A program made the position numbers and the translations under genes. A stretch of 64,000 bases of DNA from Dysgonomonas mossii DSM 22836 (GTDB lineage: Bacteria; Bacteroidota; Bacteroidia; Bacteroidales; Dysgonomonadaceae): positions 115,790-179,789 of the forward strand of contig NZ_GL892011.1 in NCBI RefSeq assembly GCF_000213575.1, written 5' to 3'. The notes beneath the pieces are model-generated. The model was not told where the DNA came from. It did no database searches and worked only from the letters and a program-made list of their open reading frames with translations. How positions within the stretch are numbered: position 1 is the first letter of the stretch; each line of letters begins with the position of its first letter. This document shows positions 7,760 to 18,000 of this stretch, piece by piece.

Positions 7760-10700
7760 CCTATTATGTAGTTTTTATATTTAAATATCCTTATTTCACA
7801 ATCTTCAATAAAAAGAATGTCTTCATTTATTCTTTTTACTTCATATCGTTTAGGGTTTCCTTGAAGTCCAACACCTAACATTTTTCCATACGCTTCTTTT
7901 GCTACCCAAAAACGAGTGCTCCATTCTGCGATATCCTTGTCCTTGATCAATTCGAGTTCGTAAGGAGTGAATGAAATTTCTAAAAAGTCTTTTGTTCGTT
8001 CCTCTATTGTTTCAATGTCGATACCAACAGGTTTTTCGGAAACAATACTCACACTGGCTCCGTTTTTGTGGGCTAAAGAAATCTCTAATCCTTTTGTTTC
8101 TTCTAGACCATACACATCAGGTTTGCCATGATCATCATATTTTATAAAGTATTCAATGGGATATGTTAATTTATCACACTTACTCTGAACATACCACCTT
8201 AAACTATCTTTAAGTGCAATCCTGCTAGTAAGATAATCTTTCCGCTTATTTAGAGGCAGAGAAGCTTGTCGTTTCTTTTCGGGCTGATTCAGGTATCTTT
8301 TTCTAAGAAATTCCAAAACACCTGTCTTATTATATATACTTTCTGATAAGAATACTCCGGGGACGATTTGTTCAGCTATAAAATTTTTTCCGGGATTCAA
8401 AGTCATTTCCCATAACAAATTGTCAAACTCAAATCGTCTGTTTTGCCAACCTTTAACAATACACCACACTTTACCATCTATTTTTAGCACCATTTCTGCT
8501 GTCGTAAAGTCTTTATCAATAGTTTTACTCAAACAGATGCATTCAAATAATCCTTCTTGATCATGCATATCTTGATAAAAAGTAATTTCCTGAACTTTTA
8601 CTGGAAAGGTTATATAGTTTATGTCTAGAATAAGATGTAAATACAAACCATAAGTTTGTCCCATATTATCGAGAAGAGAGCCTTTGCCTGCCTTTTTTCT
8701 TATATAAGATCTTATACCTTTTTCTGTGACATTTGTAACCTTTTCTATTCCCTGATATTCAATCCCATGAAACATATACTTTTCATAGATTTGCTCTGGT
8801 GTAGGTAATGGTCTGATATCTTCTCCCAGATCAATATAATCTTCATAATATGAATCAGGCTTAGAAAATGAGTTTCTTAATGTAACCTCCCCCGATGCAT
8901 AATTCTTGATGTTTAAAGAAAGTAACTCTTCGGACTTCCACACACCATTTATTTTCTGTTCAAAGGGTGTATGAACTTCCATCCACTGATAAACACTGAT
9001 AGGTCCAATTCTTACAATCTTTTTTGACAAATCCTGTCTATGTGCAGCTTCAGCAATCAACTCAAAGGTCATAGTCATTGGAATTACAGGATTTAAGTCT
9101 TCCACATAGTCCCAATTTGCCGGTTGCTTAACTAATGAGTGCCCTATTAGTGTAGGGTGTGTATCTAATGATACGTATAAATCTTCTTCAAATGACGTTC
9201 CTATCTTAGACCCATTTTTTATAACGGTAGGTTTTAAATCTTTTTCGATAAGGGACGAAATGGTATTTCTTTCTTTCAATAGTCCGGCTAGCTCCATCTG
9301 CATTTGTGATATCTCTTTCATATTCTCATTCAGGGCTGCCATTATCGGATGAGAAGTCTCCATTGTCAATGAGTCAATATCAACAGAAGTCTTTTTTTGC
9401 ACACTACTTTTCATATGACTACTTAAAAGAGGAAAGTCTGATTGAAAGTCCATGAGCATCTGTAGATTCATTCCTTTTTTCTTATTCAGTTTCTCTACAT
9501 TAAGAAAAGACATATCTACATCCCGACCTTCTATATAAAGCAATGCCATCACGCGTCTCAATTGTTCTAATGTTGTTCTTTGTGTACTCACCTCAGATAT
9601 AGAGCTATAGGGTTTGTTTGCCAATATATCATCTACAAATCCGACAAGACTCCCTCCTCCAACCTGAATAAATACCCGCACATTTTCTTTATCATATAGC
9701 TTTTCTATAAGCTCTCTAAATCTCACAGTTTCTATAAGATGCTTGACTGATAATGCTTTAATATCATGAGCTTCGGTTGGATAAGGCTCCAATGTATTAC
9801 TAGACCACATAGGTACACTCGGATCAATAAATTCAAGATGTTGGAACGAATCCTCAAGCAGGTGAAGCCTATCTTTTATGAAAGGAGTATGAAATCCAGA
9901 TTGATATGGTAAAACCTGAAAGAAAATATCTTCCTGCCTAAGAGATTCGGACAACTTCTTAAGAGCATCTTCGGTAGCGCATAATAATACTTGATTCGGA
10001 CAATTATCATTAGACAAGTAAAGATTAGGTATTGAGTCTAGATACTTCTTAACCCTCTCCCGCCCTACACTGACAGCAATAAAGAAAACGCCATCTATTT
10101 TATATTGACTCGCATCTAAGCAGTTGATAAGTTTTTTGATTGATTTACCTGATACCATACCTGATGCTTCCACGCCGAACCATTCACCTAAACTGTGTCC
10201 GACGTTCATATCTGATTTTATATTTAATGTCTTCAACGACATGTCCATTGCTTTGCTGATACGATACAATCTTAAGACATTGTCTATAATTTCACTTTCT
10301 GCTGATCTGTATTCCTCTTCCGGTAAAGAAAATTTAAAATAGTTGATCAAGCTCTCGATTTCAGGATTCACTCCGGGATCATAACCCGGATACATAAATG
10401 CAATCTTTCCTCCATTCTTTATAAGTGGTTTATTTGTAAACCAAATATCTTGACGTCCTTTCCATATTAAATCTTTTTCAATAAACTTTATAGCTTTTTC
10501 TATCCTATCAGGCGTTGGGTTGAATAGAACCAGACGGTAATCTCCATCCTTATTAATAGATGCTGTTTGTCCATTACGTAAAGTCTTTATCAAGGCATCT
10601 TTGGAACGTGCACTTATTGCTATTACCTTATCCTGAAATGGACTATCTTCTATACTAGTATTTAAAGATTGTTTTTCTCCGTATGCTTCTAAGATGACAT

Positions 10701-12060
10701 GTGCATTTATTCCTCCAAAACCAAAAGCATTTACCCCAGCAATTAATGGGTACTTATTTTCATCCCAATCCTGTAGTTGCTGTACAGGTCTGAAACGGCT
10801 ATTTTCTATACCCCTCAATGGCTGTTCGCAATGTAATGTTGGAGGAATTTTTCTAGTATACAGTGCTAGAACTGTTTTAATCAGACCGAGAATACCTGCG
10901 GCAGGCATAGCATGCCCAATATTAGATTTTACAGAGCCGATTAGTACATTCTTATCACATTCTTCTTTTGGGAATACTTCTGATAGAGTTTGTAACTCTA
11001 TCTTATCTCCGATAGTTGTAGCTGTGCCATGTGCTTCTAAATAACCAATCTTAGATTTGTCTAAATCTCTACCAGCCCAGGCTGTTTCTATGGCAAGTTT
11101 CTGCCCCTTTACAGAAGGAGCCATAACGGCAACTCCTGATCCATCGCTACTCACGCCTACTCCTTTGATGACTGCGTAAATACGATCTTTATCTGCAATA
11201 GCCTTATCCAGCGTTTTTAGAACAACGAAACCGCTACCTTCACCAATCAGTAGACCATCCGCATTTTCGCTGAATGGACAGATACGTTGTTTATGAGATA
11301 GAGCTCCAAGTTGTGAGAAAATACTCCAAAACGGAGCATTATGACCAACATGAACTCCGCCTGCAACTGCAATATCACATCTTCCACTTTCCAGTTCCTT
11401 TACACAATGATCCAATGCAATCAAAGAGCTAGCGCAAGCTGCATCAACTACATATGAAGGCCCTTGCATATCTAATTTATTAGAAATAAGAGATGCTATA
11501 AGATTGGGTATAAGCCCGGGCATAGAATCCGCTTGATAACGCCCTCGTGACGCTTGATACTGTTCTTTTATTTTGTCGAGTTCTTCATCAGATAAATCGG
11601 GCAATGCTTTTTTTACCACTTCTGTTATTTGATGACTGACATGAACAATATCCATCGCTCGCCATATAGCAGATCCCACATACGCTCCTTTTCCTATTAC
11701 CAATGCGCATTTCTTTAAGGATATATTTTTTTCAAAGACCGATGCATCTTCCAATGCTTCATAAACACATTTTAATGCTAAGAGATGTGCCGTATCCATT
11801 CCTTCTACAGCCAGTGGTAGGATAGAAAATTGGATAGGGTCAAATAATATATCAGGAATAAAGCCACCACGTTTGCAGTAGAAGCGATCTACAGCCGGAG
11901 TCTTTGTGTCATCAAAATATCTAGGATCTAATCTATCAGCAGGAACATCCTTAATACAGTCCACCCCATTGATAAGATTATTCCAATACTCAGTGTAATT
12001 ACTTGCTTCAGGAGCAATACAAGACATCCCTACTATTGCTATATCTTTCTTGTTTTCCAC
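7747..12060 (-). CDS. Type I polyketide/PUFA-like synthase: KS-AT-DH-PPTase
   Basis: This is a 1437-residue multidomain protein. Residues about 8-460 are a ketosynthase with active-site Cys209 (DAACASS), a histidine in EAHGTAT and another in SNIGHA. Residues about 540-850 are acyltransferase-like with nucleophile Ser623 (GHSLGEW), though the usual N-terminal GQG motif reads PGYDPG. Residues about 965-1260 form a double-hotdog dehydratase with His974 and Asp1131 in a DxxxQ motif. The last ~150 residues are a 4'-phosphopantetheinyl transferase with VGIDIE and WVAKEAYGK (Lys1388, Glu1389). There is no carrier domain; the two ACPs are in the partner protein and a third is downstream. The protein would supply condensation and dehydration and would activate all carriers. 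It resembles PfaC/HglC-type secondary-lipid synthases but is not identical to any layout I know. Confidence 0.9.
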   Translation of the reverse strand: MENKKDIAIVGMSCIAPEASNYTEYWNNLINGVDCIKDVPADRLDPRYFDDTKTPAVDRFYCKRGGFIPDILFDPIQFSILPLAVEGMDTAHLLALKCVYEALEDASVFEKNISLKKCALVIGKGAYVGSAIWRAMDIVHVSHQITEVVKKALPDLSDEELDKIKEQYQASRGRYQADSMPGLIPNLIASLISNKLDMQGPSYVVDAACASSLIALDHCVKELESGRCDIAVAGGVHVGHNAPFWSIFSQLGALSHKQRICPFSENADGLLIGEGSGFVVLKTLDKAIADKDRIYAVIKGVGVSSDGSGVAVMAPSVKGQKLAIETAWAGRDLDKSKIGYLEAHGTATTIGDKIELQTLSEVFPKEECDKNVLIGSVKSNIGHAMPAAGILGLIKTVLALYTRKIPPTLHCEQPLRGIENSRFRPVQQLQDWDENKYPLIAGVNAFGFGGINAHVILEAYGEKQSLNTSIEDSPFQDKVIAISARSKDALIKTLRNGQTASINKDGDYRLVLFNPTPDRIEKAIKFIEKDLIWKGRQDIWFTNKPLIKNGGKIAFMYPGYDPGVNPEIESLINYFKFSLPEEEYRSAESEIIDNVLRLYRISKAMDMSLKTLNIKSDMNVGHSLGEWFGVEASGMVSGKSIKKLINCLDASQYKIDGVFFIAVSVGRERVKKYLDSIPNLYLSNDNCPNQVLLCATEDALKKLSESLRQEDIFFQVLPYQSGFHTPFIKDRLHLLEDSFQHLEFIDPSVPMWSSNTLEPYPTEAHDIKALSVKHLIETVRFRELIEKLYDKENVRVFIQVGGGSLVGFVDDILANKPYSSISEVSTQRTTLEQLRRVMALLYIEGRDVDMSFLNVEKLNKKKGMNLQMLMDFQSDFPLLSSHMKSSVQKKTSVDIDSLTMETSHPIMAALNENMKEISQMQMELAGLLKERNTISSLIEKDLKPTVIKNGSKIGTSFEEDLYVSLDTHPTLIGHSLVKQPANWDYVEDLNPVIPMTMTFELIAEAAHRQDLSKKIVRIGPISVYQWMEVHTPFEQKINGVWKSEELLSLNIKNYASGEVTLRNSFSKPDSYYEDYIDLGEDIRPLPTPEQIYEKYMFHGIEYQGIEKVTNVTEKGIRSYIRKKAGKGSLLDNMGQTYGLYLHLILDINYITFPVKVQEITFYQDMHDQEGLFECICLSKTIDKDFTTAEMVLKIDGKVWCIVKGWQNRRFEFDNLLWEMTLNPGKNFIAEQIVPGVFLSESIYNKTGVLEFLRKRYLNQPEKKRQASLPLNKRKDYLTSRIALKDSLRWYVQSKCDKLTYPIEYFIKYDDHGKPDVYGLEETKGLEISLAHKNGASVSIVSEKPVGIDIETIEERTKDFLEISFTPYELELIKDKDIAEWSTRFWVAKEAYGKMLGVGLQGNPKRYEVKRINEDILFIEDCEIRIFKYKNYIIGWTQ

Positions 12061-12067
12061 TTCTGAA

Positions 12068-15000
12068 TCAATTATTTAAAAAGCTTTTTACATCTTCTGA
12101 TCCACCCATCACCAGTATATGATTCTCTTTTCCATATTTAAGCTCATTTACAAAATATTCAGCTCCTTTCCTCAGAGGAATCAACGAAACCCCACGTTTC
12201 ATGAACTCAGCTTCTAATGTGTCATTTACCATACCTGTTCCTTTCCAGGGTCCCCAATTAATAGTGAGTATTCTGGCTTCAACTTTATCATTTAAGATTG
12301 GAGCAATATAATCGAAGACACTGTTTGCTGAAGCATAATCAGATTGTCCCTTGTTCCCATAAGATGATGCCACGCTACTGAACATTACAAATAGTTTTAG
12401 GTCGGAACGTAATTCATCCAGTAAGACATGCAGTGGAATGACTTTGGTAGAATACACTTTATCAAAAGATTCAAAAGTTTTATGTATAAATAATTTATCG
12501 TCCAACAAGCCTGCAGCATGAAATATCCCGTCTATTCTGTTATAGGTATCATATGTTTTTTTTATAAAACCTCTCAGTGCTCCTTCATTTTTTATGTCTA
12601 AGGATATATATGTTACTTTCGCTCCGTTTTGTTCTATTTTTGCAACATTTTCATTTATCTGATTCGTCTTGAATATCTTTTGTACTTTCTTTTCTATTTC
12701 GCCGGGAGATTTCAGGTTTTCTTCAGTGATCAGATATTTACGTATCTTGTCCTTTGAGTCCAACGATTTATACTTATCAAATTCTTTTGTAGGAGTGTCT
12801 GAACGTCCTACAAGAATATAGTTACATGGATATTCTTTTGACAGTTCGCTAATCAACTCCGGCGTAATCCCCTGTGCTCCTCCAAATACCACAATTACAG
12901 CATCTTTGTCGAGAGAAAGATGAGAACTTCCATTTTCAATAAGAGTGACAGGTTTAGAATTTACAAAATATCTCTTATTATCCTTATAGATTATTTCTGT
13001 ATAGGTATCATCTTGTGTTAATAATTCATCTACTACTATTTGGGATAAAGAATCTGATTCGAAGATAGAATGTGATACTATTGCCCGGAACGTAATTGTT
13101 GGGAACTCATGTGCAAGGCTCTTTATCAGCCCTGGGAAGCCTTGAATCTCTTTCAACTTAGATACTCCTTCGGTGCTTTTAATATTTCCAAGTACATCAC
13201 TGAATGTATACACCCATTTGATCCTAGCAATATCTACATTCTTGATCATACTAAACACTTCTTTGATACTGTATTTCCGAGGTGATACCGAAGAGTTGAG
13301 TATCACTAGCCCATCATACTGAGAAAGATTCTCATCTCCTTGTATCAAGTCAACAATAGCTCCATTTGCCTCCATTGCTATTTTAACCTTTTGAGCATAT
13401 TCACCATTGTCATCCGTAAGGGCAAATCGCTTTCCTTGTATCTTATTATTTTCAGAGTTTAGGGTTGTTTCTTCAAGTTCAAAACTCATTCTTATCAATT
13501 CATCTGCAATGGTTTTATTATCTTTTACTGTTATCTGCTCAACTTGAATTGTTTGCCCTGTTTGAGACTGGGGTATAGAATCTTTATTCTCAACACCATT
13601 AGCCAATTCTTTTATCCAATCAATTAATCCATTAAGAGTTTTTACTGAAGCTAGTTTTTCAATTGTATCATCAGCATCCTCAATACTACCGGATATATTA
13701 AGTTTTTCTCTCAATGAGCCTATAATCTCCATGCGTTTGATAGAGTCAATACTGAGATCTGCTTCCAAATCTAGATCCAATCCAAGCATATCCGCTGGAT
13801 AACCAGTTTTTTCACTAACGGTTTCAAGAAGCAAAGCCCTGATATCATCGATTGTTATGGCTTGAGTTGGAGTAATAGCAACAGAATGAACTACATCTGG
13901 CACAATTGCACCTTGTGTCTGACTTATACTTGAGTTGGCTAATTCCTTAATCCAGTCGATCAAACCATTAAGAGTTTTTACAGAGGCAAGCTTTTCTACT
14001 GTATCTTCTGCATCCTCCATACTCCCTGATATGTTAAGCTTTTCTCTCAAAGCACCAATAATTTCCATTCGTTTGATAGAGTCTATACTCATATCTGCTT
14101 CTAAGTCTAAGTCAAGACCTAACATTTCGATCGGATAGCCCGTTTTTTCGCTAACAGTCTCGAGCAATAGGCCTTTAATATCGTCTATAGATAAGACTTG
14201 TGTTGATCTTTCAGCAGATTTAGGCATTGACGCATTTATTGCCACAGGTTGTTGTATTTGCTCTACCTGTTGTGAAACAGTGCTTACCGGTAAGACCTGT
14301 ACTTGCTGCACGGGGATTATTCGTGTTGGAGTTGATATATTACTGCTAGGAGTATATCCCAAATAGCCGAGCATGACATCACGCTGGCTCTGCATCATCA
14401 TTCTCATACTATCCAGATACTCTAATATTACTTGATCTGAAGAAGAAAGTCCTGAAGATTGATTATTATTGGGGTTATTAACCATATTTTTTAAGTTCAT
14501 TATAGGTTGTGTTATTGGGTATGCACCTGTCGAAGGCATTCGTCCATCAGAAGGTATAGCATTGTGTCCATTTATATGCCATACAATAGGACTCTTTTTG
14601 TATTGTTCAGGCTCATCTATATTTACGATAGATGTATTGCGGTTTTCAAAGAGTTTTTCAACGTCAACAGATTTACCTGTCGACAAATATTTTGCAATAG
14701 TATGTAATATGAAAGTTACGCCATTGAAACTTTTATTTTCTGTTTCAAAAGCAGATACTTTATCCCCTAATATGGATTGTACAAGTCCAGTAAGAACTCT
14801 ACCGGGTCCAACTTCGATAAATATACGTGTACCTTCATTGTACATATTTTCAACTTGCCGGGTAAAATGTACAGGTTTGATAAGGTGTTCCGCTAATCGA
14901 TTTTTTATTTCTTGTGTTTCTATCGGATAAGGTTCCGCTGTTGTATTAGACCATACAGGCAACCTTAGTGTTTTAAAGTCAACCTTTTGCAACACGTCGC

Positions 15001-18000
15001 CGTACAGATCTCTTGATTTATGTAAAAGAGGACTATGAAATGCACATGCTACATTAAGCTCTTTATATGCAATATTTTTATTACTTAGTTTTCGCATAAA
15101 AGAATTAATTCCTTTGGTAGAACCAGCCAGTACAATTTGTTTCGGCGAATTGAGGTTCACAGCCCACACATCCTTTTCACCATCCAATAGGGCAATTATC
15201 TCTGTTTCGGAGAGACTGACAGCTATCATTTTCCCTTTATCCTCTTCTATTGCATCTAATATAGATAAAGCTCTTTTACGACTTAATGGCACTAGTTCCT
15301 CGGCATCAAAAGCACCGGCAAAACATAAAGCCGGCAACTCTCCATAGCTATGACCTGCCACCATATCAGGCACAACTCCTAATGATTTAAGAAACTCAGC
15401 GAATGCAAAATCTACAATTCCAAGTAATGGCTGAGCATTTTGTGTATCGGTGATAACTTTCTCTTGCTCTTTACGCGTTTCTTCATCGAAGGCTGAGTAA
15501 GGAAATAATATCTTCTCATATTCTTTATGCTTGGTAAGTAAGCGACGCATTGCGGGAAAGGCAACAAACATATCGCGAGCCATATTTACTCTTTGACTCC
15601 CTTGTCCGGAAAACATAAATGCAACCTTTCCTTCTTTCACCTTTTTTAAATAAATCCCATATTCTTCTTTTTCTAGAAGAGCTGTATCAATTCTATTCTG
15701 TAATTCTATGCAATCACTTGCAATTATTGATAGTTGAACTTCTTTTTGGCTGTGTAAAGCTAAACTGTAAGCTATATTTTTAATATTGATTGTATTATTG
15801 TAGCTCAACAGTTCTTTTACTTTCTGTAATTGCTGTTTAGCTTCTTTTAGTGAATCCCCGCGAAATACAAATAGTTCTGATGGCCATAGAGGTAAACTGC
15901 TATTATGATCTTCTTCACTTTTATGATTCTCCATCACTACATGAAAATTAGTTCCGCCAAAACCAAATGCACTGACTCCGGCAATTCTTTTCTCACTATC
16001 CCAATATCCCGAATGTGAATTAAAGACAAAAGGACTACTGTCTTTATCGTAATAAGGATTCGGTTTATTAAGATGTAATGTAGGCGGTTGGACTTTGTAG
16101 TAAATAGATAAAGCAGTCTTGATGACGCCTGCAATACCTGCTGCACATTTAGCATGTCCTATTTGCGTTTTTACAGAACCTAGCAATGTTTGACCTTTGA
16201 CCGCTCCTGATTCAAGAAACATATCAGTTAATGCCCTTAACTCCGTTCGATCCCCTACTACCGTTCCCGTACCATGAGCCTCTATCATTTCTACCTGTGA
16301 TGGTAAAATCCCTGCATTTTGATAAGCTCTTTGCAATGCTTTTATCTGTCCATTTCTGTTTGGGGCAGTCATTCCCAGGCTTTTTCCATCACTACTACCT
16401 CCCATTCCTTTGATAACGGCATATATCTTATTTCCATCACGTTCGGCATCAGCTAACCGTTTCAGGACTATAACGCCAATGCCTTCCCCCAAGGCAATAC
16501 CATCGGAATCTGCATCGAATGAAGCAGAATAACCTTTACGGGATAATGCATGCGTACATGAAAACATTAAGAAGTCGTTGATCCCGTTATGTAAATCGGC
16601 TCCACCTAAAAGTACCATATCAGAGCGTTTGGAGAATAATTCCTGGCATCCTAAGTCCAAAGCAGCAAGAGACGATGCACATGCTGCATCTACTGTATAG
16701 TTACGTCCCCCCAGATTTAAACGATTGGCGATTCTACCTGATATCACATTTGATAATACTCCGGCAAAAGAATCTTCATTAAGACGAGGCAGGGAATTTT
16801 TTAATATATCTGGTAATTCTCCAAAAACCTGTTTTGCATAGCCTCTGAAACCATAACTTGCCGCTAGTTCTGTTGCTCCTTCTGCACCGAATATAACGGA
16901 AGTATTTTCTAAATCAATTTCGGACAGGTTTTCATATCCTGCATCTGTTAAGGCTTGCTTAGCAACCAAAAGGCTCAGTAATTGTGTCGGTTCTATAGAC
17001 GCAAGTGATTGAGGTGTCATTCCAAACTCAAGAGGATCAAAGTCTATCGATGGAATAAATCCGCCCCATTTCGAGACCACTTTATCTGTATCAGTAGAGT
17101 TTGGATCATAATATAGATCTTTATTCCAGCGACTATCGGGAACCTCAGTTATACAATTTTTGCCAAGAACGATGTTTCTCCAATATTCTTCAATATTATG
17201 CGCATCGGGGAAAATACCCGAAATTCCTACAATCGCTATATCTAATGGTTGTGTATTTGATGTTGGCAAAGCAATATCAGGAAGCTGAGAAAGCAGTTCG
17301 TTATTATCTACAGCTACATGCTTATGCAATTCATCCAGAGTTATTTCCTTCTGATTGAGAGCTGCTATTTGTCCTATCATATAAAGCCCTTTTTCTTTTT
17401 GCTCCTCGTCGTTCAATTTTACAAGATCTGTTCCTATACGTTCAATGCCTTTTGTTGCAATTCTCGAACGACCAAGGTTAAGCTCCTCTAATCTGATCCA
17501 AATTTCTTTACTATCCAGATTTTGTTGCTGTAGTTTTTCTTTTTCCTTACCGAAATATTCTGTAAATGGAGATTTTAGAGATTGTGTTTCTTGTCCCGGG
17601 GCTGCTTGCAGAATAACTGTATCATTTTCTTCAATCGCCAACTTTTGGAATTCAGGGAGGATGGCTTTTGTCTCTACAGCCTCTTTTGTGTACAGATACG
17701 AAGACCCCATTAGTACCCCTATTTTGGCTCCTTTAGCATCGAGTGTAGCAGACATTATAGATACGAATGCAGAAGAAAATGCGTTATGTATCCCACCCGC
17801 AAAAAATACACTGAATGCAGACAGGTTATCTTCTTTTAGTAATCTGTATATCTGTCTTTCCCATAAGATAAAGCTGGAAAGAGGACCTATATGTCCACCA
17901 CTTTCACGCCCTTCGAATACAAAGTTCTTCGCCCCTTCTTTAAGAAATATATCTAACAATATTTGAGATGGAACATGAATAAAAGCTTTAATACCTTCTT

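Noticed and set aside
14469..14930. Plus-strand reading frame of 153 codons
   Set aside because: Antisense to the AT-ACP part of the synthase; low complexity and no family resemblance.
17101..17358. Plus-strand reading frame of 85 codons inside the large synthase
   Set aside because: It lies fully antisense to a well-supported coding region, has no promoter or recognisable domain, and is explained by codon bias of the real gene.
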